This document shows, piece by piece, positions 9,058 through 18,720 of a stretch of DNA of 64,000 nt. The DNA comes from Aureococcus anophagefferens (lineage: Eukaryota > Sar > Pelagophyceae > Pelagomonadales > Pelagomonadaceae): the NCBI RefSeq assembly GCF_000186865.1, contig NW_008705581.1, positions 104,021 to 168,020 on the forward strand, written 5' to 3'. Position 1 is the first letter of the stretch. Each line of letters begins with the position of its first letter. Made by a program: the position numbers and the translations under genes. A model generated the notes under the pieces. The model did no database searches, was not told where the DNA came from, and saw only the letters and a program-made list of their open reading frames with translations.

Positions 9058-9394
9058 CTTCGAAGCCTAAGCGGCGTTTCACATAGCCGCTGACCGCCCT
9101 CCCCCTCGGTGGGAAGGCCCTCGCCCCCGCCCGCCACGCGCTCCCTCGACAGGCGGAGTTGAGTTACATGGCTGGGGTACATGGCTGGGGTCCCGCGCGC
9201 CGAGGGCGCGGCGGCGGCGCGGCGACGACGGGCGCGTCCCGTCGCGCGGGCCCGGCGGCGCGGCGCGCCGGCGTGCCCGACGGGCCCGCCGAAACGCGCG
9301 CCGGGCCTCCGAAGCGTCGAGCGAAGCGTCGACGCTTCGCCGGGGGGAAGACAGGGGCGGCGGCACACAGGCACACAAGTCACAGGCACACAAG
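9058..9394. other. Intergenic 3' region with short direct repeats
   Basis: No open frame here looks like protein. Two small direct repeats are visible: TACATGGCTGGGG twice at about 9166-9191, and GGCACACAAGTCACA twice at about 9371-9398. Both neighbours are convergent, so this is 3' flank. Confidence 0.5.
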
Positions 9395-9787
9395 TCACAG
9401 ATGCGGCGCGTCGCCGCGCGACGGGTCGACGGCGTCGACGACCTCGCGGAAGGCCCGGACGCCCGCGTCGATCTCCTCCGGGAGCAGGTCCTCGGAGTCG
9501 CCGTCGGCGACGTAGCACACAGTGTACCAGATGCGGCGGTCCTCGTCGTCGTGCTCGGGCAGCTTCGCGCGCACGACGCGGCCCGTGAACACGACGCCGT
9601 CGAAGGCTTTCACGATCCACCAGCCCAGGGGGTAGGGCTGGGACGCCTCCTCGGGCTGCCCCGGCTGCTGGTCTTTCTTGGGCCGCAGCGCGCGCTTCTT
9701 CGGCGGGATGTCGCTGGCGGGCGACGATGCGCGCTTGCGGCCGCCGACGGTCTTGCGCGCGTGGTTCTGCGGAGCGAGCACGACCAT
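9395..9787 (-). CDS. Small Tudor/Agenet-like domain protein
   Basis: A single-exon frame of 130 residues starts at ATG 9787. The N-terminal 45 residues are basic (RKTVGGRKRASS, PPKKRALRPKK) and look like a nuclear localisation region. Residues 50-105 read PLGWWIVKAFDGVVFTGRVV, then WYTVCYVADGDSEDLLPEEI. This strand pattern, with a V-x-Y-x-DGD-x-E core, is typical of Tudor-royal domains that bind methylated histone tails or other chromatin ligands. It is inferred to be a chromatin-associated reader. The specific family is not established. Confidence 0.65.
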   Translation of the reverse strand: MVVLAPQNHARKTVGGRKRASSPASDIPPKKRALRPKKDQQPGQPEEASQPYPLGWWIVKAFDGVVFTGRVVRAKLPEHDDEDRRIWYTVCYVADGDSEDLLPEEIDAGVRAFREVVDAVDPSRGDAPHL

Positions 9788-10409
9788 GGCCTCCGCGACG
9801 AGCCAAGGGGTATGTCAAGTGGTGTGTCCGCAGGACTTAAACCTTCGCGCGTATGACCGTCGTCGACCGGCGAGAGAGAGAACAAGGCTTCGCTCGATGG
9901 GGTGTTGCAGACGCGTTGAAGGGCGAAGGTGAGGGCAGCGCGAGGGGCAGCCTTTTTGTGGAGGTCGATACGGTCGAGGTAAACCTAATAAGGTAACTAG
10001 GATAGCCGAGGCTCGTCGGCGAGCTGATCAGCCCGCGAGCGATTTATTATCAAGTCTGCTGTATGCGCCGGCGTCCGCGCATGGCCGCCGTGAGAGGACA
10101 CGTTAGATAGAAATATACGGGACAGCCGCGACACGGCCCGCGACGACGCTGCCGCGCCGCGACGCCAAAAACTCGCGCCCGCGGCGCCTCGCCGACGCCG
10201 TCAAACGGAGAGCGGCGCCGCTCGCACCGCGAGCGACCGCCGCCCCCCGGGAAGCGCGGCGTCGGCGCCGCCCGGCCGAGCGGCGCCGGCGGGACGGCGC
10301 GCGGCCGCCGCGCCGCCGCCGTCGCCGCCGCCGAGACGAGCAGGGGGGCCGCGCGATCGCGCCGCCCGCCGCGCGCCGCCGCTCACCGTCTCCGCGCCCG
10401 CAGGTAGCT
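9788..10409. promoter_or_regulatory. Divergent promoter region of the Tudor-like gene and RPS16
   Basis: The 622-bp spacer lies between two divergent start codons. It contains an AT-richer patch at about 9975-10110 and a CAG just before the RPS16 start (10401-10403), so a short 5' UTR intron is possible. No promoter motif can be named. Confidence 0.35.
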
Positions 10410-10841
10410 ATGTCGGCGATCCAGAGCGTGCAGGTCTTCGGCCGCAAGAAGACGGCGACGGCCGTGGCCTACTGCAAGCAGGGCCGGGGCCTCATCAAGG
10501 TCAACGGCTGCCCCATCGAGCTCCTCGAGCCCGAGATCCTCCGCCTCAAGACCTTCGAGCCCGTGCTCCTCCTCGGCCAGCACCGCTTCGCCAACGTCGA
10601 CATCCGCATCCGCGTCAAGGGCGGCGGCTTCACGGCCCAGATCTACGCCATCCGCCAGTCCATCGCCAAGGCGCTCGTCGCCTACTACCAAAAGTACGTC
10701 GACGAGGCGTCCAAAACCGAGATCCGCGACATCCTCATGTCCTACGACCGGACGCTGCTCGTCGCCGACGCCCGGCGCTGCGAGTCGAAGAAGTTCGGCG
10801 GCCCCGGCGCCCGCGCCCGCTACCAGAAGTCCTACCGTTAG
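10410..10841 (+). CDS. RPS16: 40S ribosomal protein S16 (uS9)
   Basis: A single-exon frame of 143 residues starts at ATG 10410. It matches the eukaryotic uS9 protein along its whole length: [19 protein letters not shown] at the start, [47 protein letters not shown], and the invariant C-terminal tail [17 protein letters not shown]. That tail reaches the P-site tRNA in the small subunit. The length is normal. It is a cytosolic ribosomal protein, which shows that this is nuclear DNA. It diverges from the Tudor-like gene. Confidence 0.97.
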   Translation: MSAIQSVQVFGRKKTATAVAYCKQGRGLIKVNGCPIELLEPEILRLKTFEPVLLLGQHRFANVDIRIRVKGGGFTAQIYAIRQSIAKALVAYYQKYVDEASKTEIRDILMSYDRTLLVADARRCESKKFGGPGARARYQKSYR

Positions 10842-11135
10842 GGGACGTCCGCCGGCGCGGAACCACGCCCGCCGCGGCGCGCGGGCCCGCGCGGACCCCC
10901 CCGACGACTCTAAAAAAAAACGCACCCGTTCGTTGTGTGGCCGTGGGCGGCGGCCCGTGGGGGTCTTCGAGCGGGGTGCTCGGGCAGCGGGCTGGAGGCG
11001 GCGCGCGCGGCGCGGCGCGGCGGGTCACGAGGTCGACTGCTCAAGAAGGTTCGATGGGGCCCGCAGCAACGCCCTGAGCGCGCTGCAGAACACATCGACG
11101 CGCGCGACGCGCGCGCGCCGTCCGCGGCCGCCGCA

Positions 11136-13235
11136 ATGGCCGAGCGACCGCCGAACGACGCGTCGCGCATCGCCTCCGTCGCGACGAGCCTCTTCGCCCA
11201 CGCCGCCGCCAAAGGTGGGCAGGAAGGCCTCGACCGGGAGAAGGTGAACAACATCATCTTCGAGCTCAGCGGGTCGAGCTCCTACACGAAGGAGAAGCTC
11301 GAGCACCGCGGCGACGCGGAGAAGTGGGTCGCGGCCGCGCGGCGAAAGCTCGAGACGTTCGACGGCACGAAGCGCTCCGTCGCCGCGCACCACCTGCGGA
11401 AGCGCGAGGCGGCGCTCGAGGCGACGCGGCGGGCCATGGACGCGGCGGGGACCGTGTGCTGCGTCGTCGACTTCGACATGTTCTACGCGGCCGTGGAGCT
11501 CCGGGACCGGCCGGAGCTGAAGGACAAGCCGGTGGCGGTGGGCGGGCCCGGCATGATCACGACGGCCAACTACGTCGCGCGCAAATGGGGCGTGCGGTCC
11601 GCGATGCCGGGCTTCATCGGCCAGGAGCTCTGCCGCCGCGGGCCCGAGTTCGGCATGCCCCGCGCGGAGCTCGTCTTCGTGCGCCCGGACTTTGAGAAAT
11701 ATACGGCGGTGTCCAAGGTCGCGCGGAAAATCTTCGCCGAGTACGACCCGCACCTCGCCTGCTACTCCCTCGACGAGGCCTACCTGGACCTGACGCTCTA
11801 CCTCCGCGCGCGCGCGGCCGCCGGCTCGCACGGCGAGGCGACGAAGCTCCTCGCGACGCCGCGGCCGCGGAAGCGGAAGCGCGGCGCCGGCTTCGGCGAG
11901 CCCGACGACGACGACGACGACGAGGCGGAGGCGGACGGCGTCGGCGACGACGAGGCACCGGACGGCGACGACGAGGCGGCGGCGCCGGCGGTCGCGCTGC
12001 CGCCGCTGGACCTCCGCGACGACGCCGCGGGCCGCCTCGCCGACGCCGTCCTCGCGGAGATCCGCGCGCGCGTCCGCGCCGCGACGGGCGGCCTGACGCT
12101 CTCCGGCGGCCTCGGCCCCAACTTCCGCCTCGCCAAGGTCGCCGCGGACGTGCGGAAGCCCGACGGCCAGCACCGCGTCGCCTGCGGGCGCCCCGGCGTC
12201 CTCGCGTTCCTCCGAAGTTTGCCCTGCCGGAAAGTCGGCGGCGTGGGCCGCGTGCTCGAGCAGAAGCTCGAGGACGGCCTCGGCGTGCGCACCTGCGGCG
12301 AGCTCCTGGACAGGCTGCCGGAGGTCCACGCGCTCTTCGCGCCAAAGGGCCGCGACTTCCTCCACGACGTGGCTCTCGGAGTCGGCGCCGCGGGCGGGCC
12401 CGAGGACGACGAGGACGAGGACGGCCTGCCCAAGGGCCTCGGCAACGAGCGCACGTTCCGGCCCGTCTCGGGCCTCGGTCCGCTCCTGGCGAAGCTCGAG
12501 GCCATCGCGGCCATCGTCGCGGCGCGCCTCGAGACGCGGGGCATGCGCGCGGCGAGGGCGACGCTGAAGCTCAAGACGTCGGCGTTCCACGTGACGACGC
12601 GCGACGCGCGCGCGCCCGAGGGCGGGCCGACGCGGGAGCGCTACGTCCAGTCGGCCGCGTCGCTCGTCGCGCTCCTCGCGCCGCTGTTGCGCGACGAGGT
12701 CGCCAAAGCCGACGAACGGGGCGCGCCGCTCGAGCTCCGGCTCATGGGCGTGCGCACGTCCGACTTCGAGGTCAAGGTCGCGCCGCGGGCGCCGGGCCAG
12801 CGAAACCTCGAGGACGCCTTCGCGCCCGCGCGGCCGCCGTCGCCGAAATACCGGCCGCCCGGCGGCGCGGATGTCGACGCCGCGGTCCTCGCGGAGCTGC
12901 CCCCGGACATCGCCGACGAGCTCCGGGCGCAGATGGGCCGCGACGCCGCCGTGTCGCGGCGGTCGCCGCCACCGCGGGCGCCGCCGGCGAAGCCCGCGGC
13001 GGCCGCGCGGCCGAGCCCGGCGACGCGGTCCATCGCGGCCTTCTTCTCCAAGCCGGCGCCGCGGCCGCCGCCGCCGGACGCGCGGCCGCCGGACCCGCCG
13101 CCGGTCGACGAGGGCGCCGTGGGCCGCGTCGTCGAGATGGGCTTCGGCCGCGCGCGCGCCGTCGCCGCGCTCGCCGCGTGCCGCGGCGACGTCGAATTGG
13201 CCGTCGCGCGGCTCCTCGGGGACGCGCCGGGCTAA
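11136..13235 (+). CDS. POLK: Y-family DNA polymerase kappa with C-terminal UBA-like domain
   Basis: The start ATG 11136 gives 699 residues; an ATG at 10935 would add 67 low-complexity residues. The N-clasp LDREKVNNIIFELS precedes the palm. Catalytic acidic residues are seen in DFDMFYAAVE (residues 112-121) and YSLDEAYLDLT (210-220). The fingers include VGGPGMITTANYVARKWGVRS. An acidic insertion of about 50 residues (about 242-290) separates the palm motif from the helix-hairpin region (GLGPNFRLAKVAAD, RKVGGVGRVLEQKLEDGLGV). The little finger follows. The tail has RSIAAFFSKP, a possible PCNA-interacting motif, and a UBA-like domain (about 657-698, MGFGRARAVAALAACRGDVE). It is inferred to carry out translesion synthesis in the nucleus. 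UBA may replace the ubiquitin-binding zinc fingers of animal Pol kappa. Confidence 0.9.
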   Translation: MAERPPNDASRIASVATSLFAHAAAKGGQEGLDREKVNNIIFELSGSSSYTKEKLEHRGDAEKWVAAARRKLETFDGTKRSVAAHHLRKREAALEATRRAMDAAGTVCCVVDFDMFYAAVELRDRPELKDKPVAVGGPGMITTANYVARKWGVRSAMPGFIGQELCRRGPEFGMPRAELVFVRPDFEKYTAVSKVARKIFAEYDPHLACYSLDEAYLDLTLYLRARAAAGSHGEATKLLATPRPRKRKRGAGFGEPDDDDDDEAEADGVGDDEAPDGDDEAAAPAVALPPLDLRDDAAGRLADAVLAEIRARVRAATGGLTLSGGLGPNFRLAKVAADVRKPDGQHRVACGRPGVLAFLRSLPCRKVGGVGRVLEQKLEDGLGVRTCGELLDRLPEVHALFAPKGRDFLHDVALGVGAAGGPEDDEDEDGLPKGLGNERTFRPVSGLGPLLAKLEAIAAIVAARLETRGMRAARATLKLKTSAFHVTTRDARAPEGGPTRERYVQSAASLVALLAPLLRDEVAKADERGAPLELRLMGVRTSDFEVKVAPRAPGQRNLEDAFAPARPPSPKYRPPGGADVDAAVLAELPPDIADELRAQMGRDAAVSRRSPPPRAPPAKPAAAARPSPATRSIAAFFSKPAPRPPPPDARPPDPPPVDEGAVGRVVEMGFGRARAVAALAACRGDVELAVARLLGDAPG

Positions 13236-13296
13236 GGGCCGCGGCCCCGACTCGAAACCTACCTCGGTGTCTTAGGAGGCGCGCGAACCCCGGCGC

Positions 13297-15343
13297 CTAG
13301 GCCTTCTGGGCCTTTTGCTGCTCCTGGAGCTGGCGCAGCCGCTTCTCGATCGTCGCCTTCTCCGCGTTGATCTTGGCCATCTTGCGCCGGGACGTGGACA
13401 TGCCGCTGCTCGGCGTCGGCGGCGCGGACGCGGAGATCATGGGCAGCGGCGCGGCGCCGGCGTACCCGCGGGCCCCGGCGCCGCGCGGGAAGCAGTCCTC
13501 GACGAGCGCCGCGTAGGGGAGCGTGTTCGACCCGGAGACGTCGTACCACGTCACGAGCTCCCGGAGCCTGTGCCGAAACCAAATCTTCAACCCGACTTCA
13601 ATGTGAGCGTATTCGAATGTTTTGACACAATCTCTTCGGCTGGGCTTCGAGAACTCGACGAGAGCGATCGATCCGTCCAAAAATCAGCCGAATCGACTTC
13701 GATTTGACCGAGCTAGAGAATTCTCAAGTTTGGTCAGGACCACCCAAACCAGTGGTTGGTTTCGGCACAGCCTGGAGCTCCCGGTCGTTGAGAGGCGCGC
13801 GGAGCTCGCGCGCGAGCCTCGCCAGGTCCTTGGCCGTCGCCGCGCCGGAGCCCGCCTTGTCGATGCGCAGCAGCGTGCCGTGGAGCAGGTCCCGGGGCGG
13901 GATGGGCTGGCCGCCCTTGGCGGCGCGCGTCTTGGGCGCGGCGCGGAGCACGGCGGCCCTCAGGCGGTCCTTCGACTCCGCGATGGACGGCGGCAGCGCG
14001 ACGGCGACGTCGCCGTCGGCCCGGGCGCTCGGCGGCGGGCCCGCGGCCCGCTTGGGCACGGGGTGGGAGATGAAGTGGGGCACGGCCTTGGCGATCTCGT
14101 CGACGAGGTCCATGTAGTGGATCTCGCCGTCGCCGAAGCGGCCGCGGTTGCCCTTGCGGTCGTAGTAGCGGACGATCTGCCGCGCGTGCATCTCGCTCAT
14201 GTCCATGCCCACGCGGTTCATGGCGCCCATGAACTCGCGCACGTTGAGCTCGCCGGACGCGTCCGAGTCCCAGAAGAGGAAGGCCTCGCGGAGGATGGAC
14301 TGGACCGTGCCGCCCTGGCTCAGGATCCGCGCCTCGACGGCGTAGCGGAGCTTCACCTTGAACTCCTCGGCGAGCGCGTTCTGCGTCTTCTCGTAGGGCC
14401 GGCACGTGAAGAGCGACTCCAACAAGAGCTCGTCCTCGTGCTCCTCCTCGGGCGTCGGCGCCGTCGTCGACTTGAGGTTCGCGCGCGTCTCGACGTCGGG
14501 GTCCTCCGCGGACTCGATGAAGTGGGGCACGCCCTCGCAGACGTCCTCGACGAGCGCCTGGTAGCGCATGGCGCCCTGGTTCGACGCGTCGTAGGCCGCG
14601 ACGATCTGGGACGCCTCGGACTCGCTGAGCGTGACGCCCAATTGGGCCAGCGCGCCGACGAGCTCCCGCGCGTCGAGCTGGCCCGACGCGTCCGCGTCCC
14701 AGTTGAGGAAGGCCCGGCGGATGAGGATCCGCTCGTACTCGCCGTTCTTCTTGATGGACGTGAGGAGCTTGGCCCGCAGCTTCTTGATGAAGCGGCGCAC
14801 GATCGCCGGGTGGCCGGACCGGTCCCCGGCGCCGGACCGCGCCGTCGCCGCGCCGACGTCGCTGTGCTCCATGAAGTGCCTGCCGAGGCGCGCCACGTCC
14901 TCGACGAAGGTCGCGTAGCGCATCTCGCCCCCGGAATCGGCGCCGTAGTAGCCGACGACGTAGGACGCCTCGTCGTCGGCGACGACGAAGCCGAGGCTCT
15001 CGACGGCCCGCTTGAACTCGCGGACGCTCAGCGCGCCGGAGCAGTCGCCGTCCCAGTCGAGGAACGCCGTCCGCAGCACGGAGCTCTCCGTGCCGCCGAG
15101 CTCGCGCACGCGCTTGTCGAGGTGGCGCCGCAGCCGCTGGCAGAAGTCGACGATGCGGAGGTCCGGCCGGTCCTTCTTGACCTGGATGGACGCCTGCTTC
15201 TGCTCGAAGCGGATGGCCGCGAAGTCCTCGTGGCGCCGCTGCTCCTGGAACGCCGCCCACTTGACCTTGGGCAGGTACTGCTCCGCCCGGTAGGCCTCGC
15301 GGTTCTTCATGCGAATCTGCTCGCACGACAGCTTCAGGTCCAT
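13297..15343 (-). CDS. Protein with eight EF-hands, interrupted by an introner
   Basis: The model joins 15343..13779 and 13567..13297 (611 residues). Four EF-hand pairs are visible. Canonical or near-canonical loops are DWDGDCSGALSVREF, NWDADASGQLDARE, FWDSDASGELNVREF and YDVSGSNTLPYAALVED. Their partners are more degenerate (YGADSGGEMRYATF, YDASNQGAMRYQAL). It probably binds calcium and changes conformation. The pairs recur at regular spacing, as in flagellar or cytoskeletal calcium sensors, but no partner is evident. The introner falls inside the last pair, and removing it restores LNDRELRELVTWYDVSGS. The C-terminus is a short coiled coil (KATIEKRLRQLQEQQ). Confidence 0.85.
13568..13770 (-). 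mobile_element. Family-A introner, copy A2 (203 bp)
   Basis: The termini are CTGTGCCGAAACC and its complement, a variant of the common CTGTGTGGAAATC end. The flanking 8-bp duplication in gene sense is GCTCCAGG upstream and GCTCCGGG downstream (7/8). The intron is GC-AG and runs 13778..13568; splicing is in phase 2. The internal core TTCGGCTGATTTTTGGACG is present. Confidence 0.93.
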
Positions 15344-15691
15344 GGCGCGGAGCCCGCCGGCGTCGCTCCAAAGTGCGGGGACGTCGCCCGGCCCCGGGCG
15401 GCGGGGACGCGAACCGGAGCGGGCGGGCGTCGGGACCGGCCCCGGCGGCGGACGGCGCCTGTGAGGCTCGAGCGCTGCTCCCAGCGCCGTCTATTATGTA
15501 TCCGAGATAGATCGACTTGCCCTCGGCATGGTGAGGTCTGCCGCGGAGATTGTTATTATTTTGTATTTGAGGCTGAGGGAAGGTTAAAATGAAATGCAAC
15601 AATCTTGATCCAGCCCCGATCCGAGATAATCGCCGGCGAGCAGCGATATTTAACCTTCCTCGCGCCGCGTTCGAGGCGTTCCGCGGGCCCG
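15344..15691. promoter_or_regulatory. Divergent promoter region
   Basis: The spacer separates the EF-hand gene (minus) from a small plus-strand gene. It contains an AT-rich patch at about 15490-15660. No specific site can be named. Confidence 0.35.
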
Positions 15692-15952
15692 ATGGCGCTG
15701 ACGCCGGGCACGCGCAAGGTCATCAGGGAGTTGATGGAGGATAAGAAGGAGGGCATACTCAAGACGCCGGAATTCGAGGACCGGAGAAAGCGGGTCTTGG
15801 ATGAGGCCGACGAGCGCCACGCGGCGAGCGCTGCGACGCCCGCGGCGCCGGCCCGGGCGCGGGAGCCGCCCCCGCAGCCCGCGAAGCGCGGGCGGACCGC
15901 GGGCGTGGCGAGGCGGCCGCGCGGCCGTCTGTCCGGGGCGACCGGGAAGTGA
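15692..15952 (+). CDS. Small charged protein of unknown function
   Basis: The ATG at 15692 gives 86 residues. The first 40 are charged and helix-prone (RKVIRELMEDKKEGILK, EFEDRRKRVLDEADERH); the rest is Ala/Pro/Arg-rich. The start has a good purine context (GATGG). I do not recognise a family. The last 194 bp overlap the 3' end of the minus-strand sulfotransferase frame, so either the two genes overlap tail to tail or one of the ends is mis-modelled. Confidence 0.45.
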   Translation: MALTPGTRKVIRELMEDKKEGILKTPEFEDRRKRVLDEADERHAASAATPAAPARAREPPPQPAKRGRTAGVARRPRGRLSGATGK

Positions 15953-17434
15953 GCGCGTCGTCGAGTGGCGCGACGTCTACGACGGCCTGCACGACCGCGC
16001 GTTCCTGGGTCTTGCGGAAGCGGCAGAGCCGCGCGAGGAGCGGCGGCGCGCCGTCGACCCCGCACGCGCGGTCGACGGCCGCGCCGAGCGCCGCGAGGAG
16101 CCGCGCCTCGGCGGCGACGGGGAAGCCGCCGCCGCACTTGCGGTCGACGGCCGCGACGGCGGCCGCGTGCGCGGCGACGGCGCCCCGGTAGAGCACCCCG
16201 TCGAGCGCGAGCGAGGCCGCCGGCGCCGGAAGCGCGGCCTCGGACAACCCCCGCCCGCTCCCCCGCCGCTTCGACGCGCCCCGCCCGCTCCGCCGCCGCT
16301 TCGACGCGCCGACGGCCACCGGGAGCGCGTCGAGGAGCGACCAGCGGAGCCGGCGCCGCGCGACGGCGAGCGACGCGTGGAGGTCCTCGACCAAAAGGAC
16401 GTGGACGCCGGCGGCGTCGAGGCGCGCGCCCCGGAGGTGCGCCTCGACGAAGCTCTCGACGTCGCCCGATGTGAGGAGCCGGAGGTCCTTCGCGAGCGGG
16501 TTCCAGCGGTCGCGGTCGCCCGCGTACCAGCGCCGCGTGCGGTTGTAGTACGCGAGCAGCGACGCGAGGTGGCCCGCGGGCTCGCGCCTGCGACGAAGGG
16601 GCGCGTCGGACGGGACGCGCCGGAGCGACGAAGGGGCGCGTCGGACGGGACGCGCCGGGAAGCGGACGCCGGCGCCGCGCAGCGGCAGCAGGAACGCGAC
16701 GTCGTTTCCCATCAATTCGCGGCAGAGGCGAAAGAAGCCGTCGACCCAGGGCCCGCGGTCCTTACACGTCGTCCGATTCGTCGTCCACCAGTCCTTGATG
16801 GGGAAGACGTGGCGGAGCGCGACGTCCGCGCGGCGGCCGCCGAGCGCCCTCCGGAGCGCCTCGGGGCACATGGCCTTCCGCCAGAACTTGCCCGGCCACG
16901 CGGCGGCCGCGGGCCGCAGGCCCAGGCGCAACGCGACGCGCGCGACGAGGGCCTGGAGCGTGCCCGACCTGGGCAGGAAAAGAGTGCGAAATTCCCAACT
17001 TTGGAGGCTCCTCTCTCGGTCGTTTTCCACTCGTTTCGGCTAACTTTTGGACGAGCGATCATCTCTCGGAACGGTCTCGAAGCGCGGATGCTTTTTCCAG
17101 AACGCGCGCGCGCGGAACACTCATGTTGAAGCGAACTTGAATCACTCTTTTCCTGCCCTGTGCCCGACGCCGTCTTGTGCGTCTTGACGAGCGCGACGCG
17201 GCGGTGCGCGCGCGCGTGGGCGCTCGCGGCGACCGCGGCCTCGAGGACGCGCTCCACGGCCGCGGTCGACGCGTTCGCGCCGAGCTTTTCGACGCGCGCG
17301 GCGACGTCGGCGACGTCGGCGCCCGGGCACTCGAGGCCCGCGGCGGCGGCGGCCTCGTCCGCGACGTCGAAGGGCGCGGCGGGTTTTGTCGCTCTTGCGG
17401 AGCAGAGTAGCGCGACGAGCAGCGCCGTCCGCAT
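15759..17434 (-). CDS. Galactose-3-O-sulfotransferase-like enzyme, introner-interrupted
   Basis: The model joins 17434..17169 and 16968..15759 (491 residues). A signal peptide (MRTALLVALLCSARA) starts the protein. After splicing, residues 80-95 read VALVKTHKTASGTLQA, the 5'-phosphosulfate-binding loop of Gal3ST-type sulfotransferases that bind PAPS. Later segments include RHVFPIKDWW, HLASLLAYYNRTRRWYAGD and HVLLVEDLHASL, consistent with that fold. It is inferred to be a Golgi enzyme that sulfates glycans. The family-B introner lies inside the PAPS-loop codons (phase 2). Residues from about 260 include two Arg/Gly/Ser-rich repeats (GASKRR…). The C-terminal 60 residues are low-complexity and overlap the small plus-strand gene, so the true stop is uncertain. 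Confidence 0.75.
16969..17160 (-). mobile_element. Family-B introner, copy B1 (192 bp)
   Basis: In gene sense the intron is GTCGGGCA plus CAGGGCAGGAAAAG…TTTTCCTGCCCAG, and the following exon begins again with GTCGGGCA, an exact 8-bp duplication. It is a GT-AG intron of 200 nt. Family B shares no terminal sequence with family A but carries the same internal core (here TTCGGCTAACTTTTGGACG). Confidence 0.93.
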
Positions 17435-18278
17435 GTAGCGGCCCCCGCCGACCCCGGGGCGACGACGACCGCGCTCGGCGGGTGACGCCCCGGGGGCGGA
17501 ACGGGCGCGGTCGCGGTCGTAGCGAACGCTTTGACTCGGGCGTCGCGACGCGTCGTATAAGCGTGTGGCGAATTTATAGTGATGCCACCCTACTCTGCGC
17601 CCCGTGCCGCCGCGGGCCCACGAGCCCTACTGGAGCGCGTTCTACGCGACGCGGAAGCGCGAGCCGACGAGCTACCGCATGGCCGAGTACGTGCGGTGCG
17701 TCTACTGCCCCGCCGCGCCCGCGGAGCCCATGCCCGCGCCCCGCGCGTCCGCGGCCGCGCGGGACGGGTCCGCCGCGTCCATGCAGCGGCGCCTCGTGCG
17801 CCTCGCGACGGCGTCGACGAGGGGGTAGTCTAGACCTGTCGTCGCTGTCCAGCGACTTCTGGGTCTCGACTCGGAAGGCCGACTGACCGCCGGCGCGCGC
17901 GTTTTTTCCGATCGTAGTGGTTAGAACGAGTGTATATACCGGTATATACCGTCGGTATGGTAAATACCCGGTACATACCGGCATTTGCGGAGTACGCCGA
18001 TCCCTCTATGGTCTCCCGGCTCCGCGTCGAGCCACCGCGCGCCGTGCCGGTCCCAATGCGGCACCGTGACGCACAGCACGAGCACAGGCCCGGCCCTCCG
18101 AGTCGACGCGTGCTCGGCGAAGCCCGCCGGGCGTCGCGGTCCAGCCGCCGCGCCGCGCCGTCACGGTTCCGCGAACGGCCGCGAACGCCGCCTCGGACGC
18201 CGGCGACGACCTCCCGCGCGTCGCGCGCGCGCGAAAGAAGCGGAGGCACATCCTCGCCGACGAGCGGGCTCGGGCCGG
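17435..18278. other. Intergenic region with a possible small open frame and an AT palindrome cluster
   Basis: A plus-strand frame at 17604-17828 reads AHEPYWSAFYATRKREP… then MAEYVRCVYCP and looks protein-like. Its only in-frame ATG is internal (about 17679) and it has stops just upstream, so it may be an exon fragment. At about 17929-17983 the DNA is a cluster of GTATATACC/GGTATATACC/GGTACATACC palindromic units. The rest shows nothing clear. Confidence 0.4.
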
Positions 18279-18286
18279 GTCGATTC

Positions 18287-18637
18287 CAGTGTGGGAAACA
18301 AAATCGCTCCAACAATTACCTGGTATTTATATCTTCAACAAAAAAGTAAACATTGCACAGCAACTTGAAGATACGTTACACGCTTGCCGACCCGAACCAG
18401 CGACCCGCACTCTCAAACTTCCTTGACGAATACGGTTAGCGCGCAAACTTGCCTTACCATCCTCGGCGTGGCCATAATTCGCCAATTTTGCCTCTGGCCC
18501 CGCGGCTTGGCCGCACGCGCGGCCGATTTTCAGGAGGTGTAGTACACGTCCCGCCCGCCGCCGGCGGGAAACAATAATTAAATATTAATTATTTAATTCG
18601 AGTGGGCCGGCCTAGGCGTACGTTGTTTCCCACACTG
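18287..18637. mobile_element. MITE-like element with 8-bp target duplication (family D)
   Basis: The element starts CAGTGTGGGAAACAA and ends with the exact complement TTGTTTCCCACACTG. It is flanked by the identical 8-mer GTCGATTC at 18279-18286 and 18638-18645. It is 351 bp, AT-richer than its surroundings, and has no coding capacity, so it would be non-autonomous. The 8-bp duplication matches that of the introners. The outer ends read CTG on either strand, so there is no terminal AG acceptor and it would not splice like families A and B. It lies 84 bp upstream of RPL36. Confidence 0.88.
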
Positions 18638-18720
18638 GTCGATTCGACTTGAAAAATTACCCCCGGCGCCACCTTGGCCGGGGCATTTGTGCAGCTCCTC
18701 GCTCGACAAAAAGAGCGACG

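Noticed and set aside
17604..17828. A short plus-strand protein beginning at 17604.
   Set aside because: The first codon is GTG and stops lie directly upstream. It was reported only as a possible fragment within the intergenic entry.
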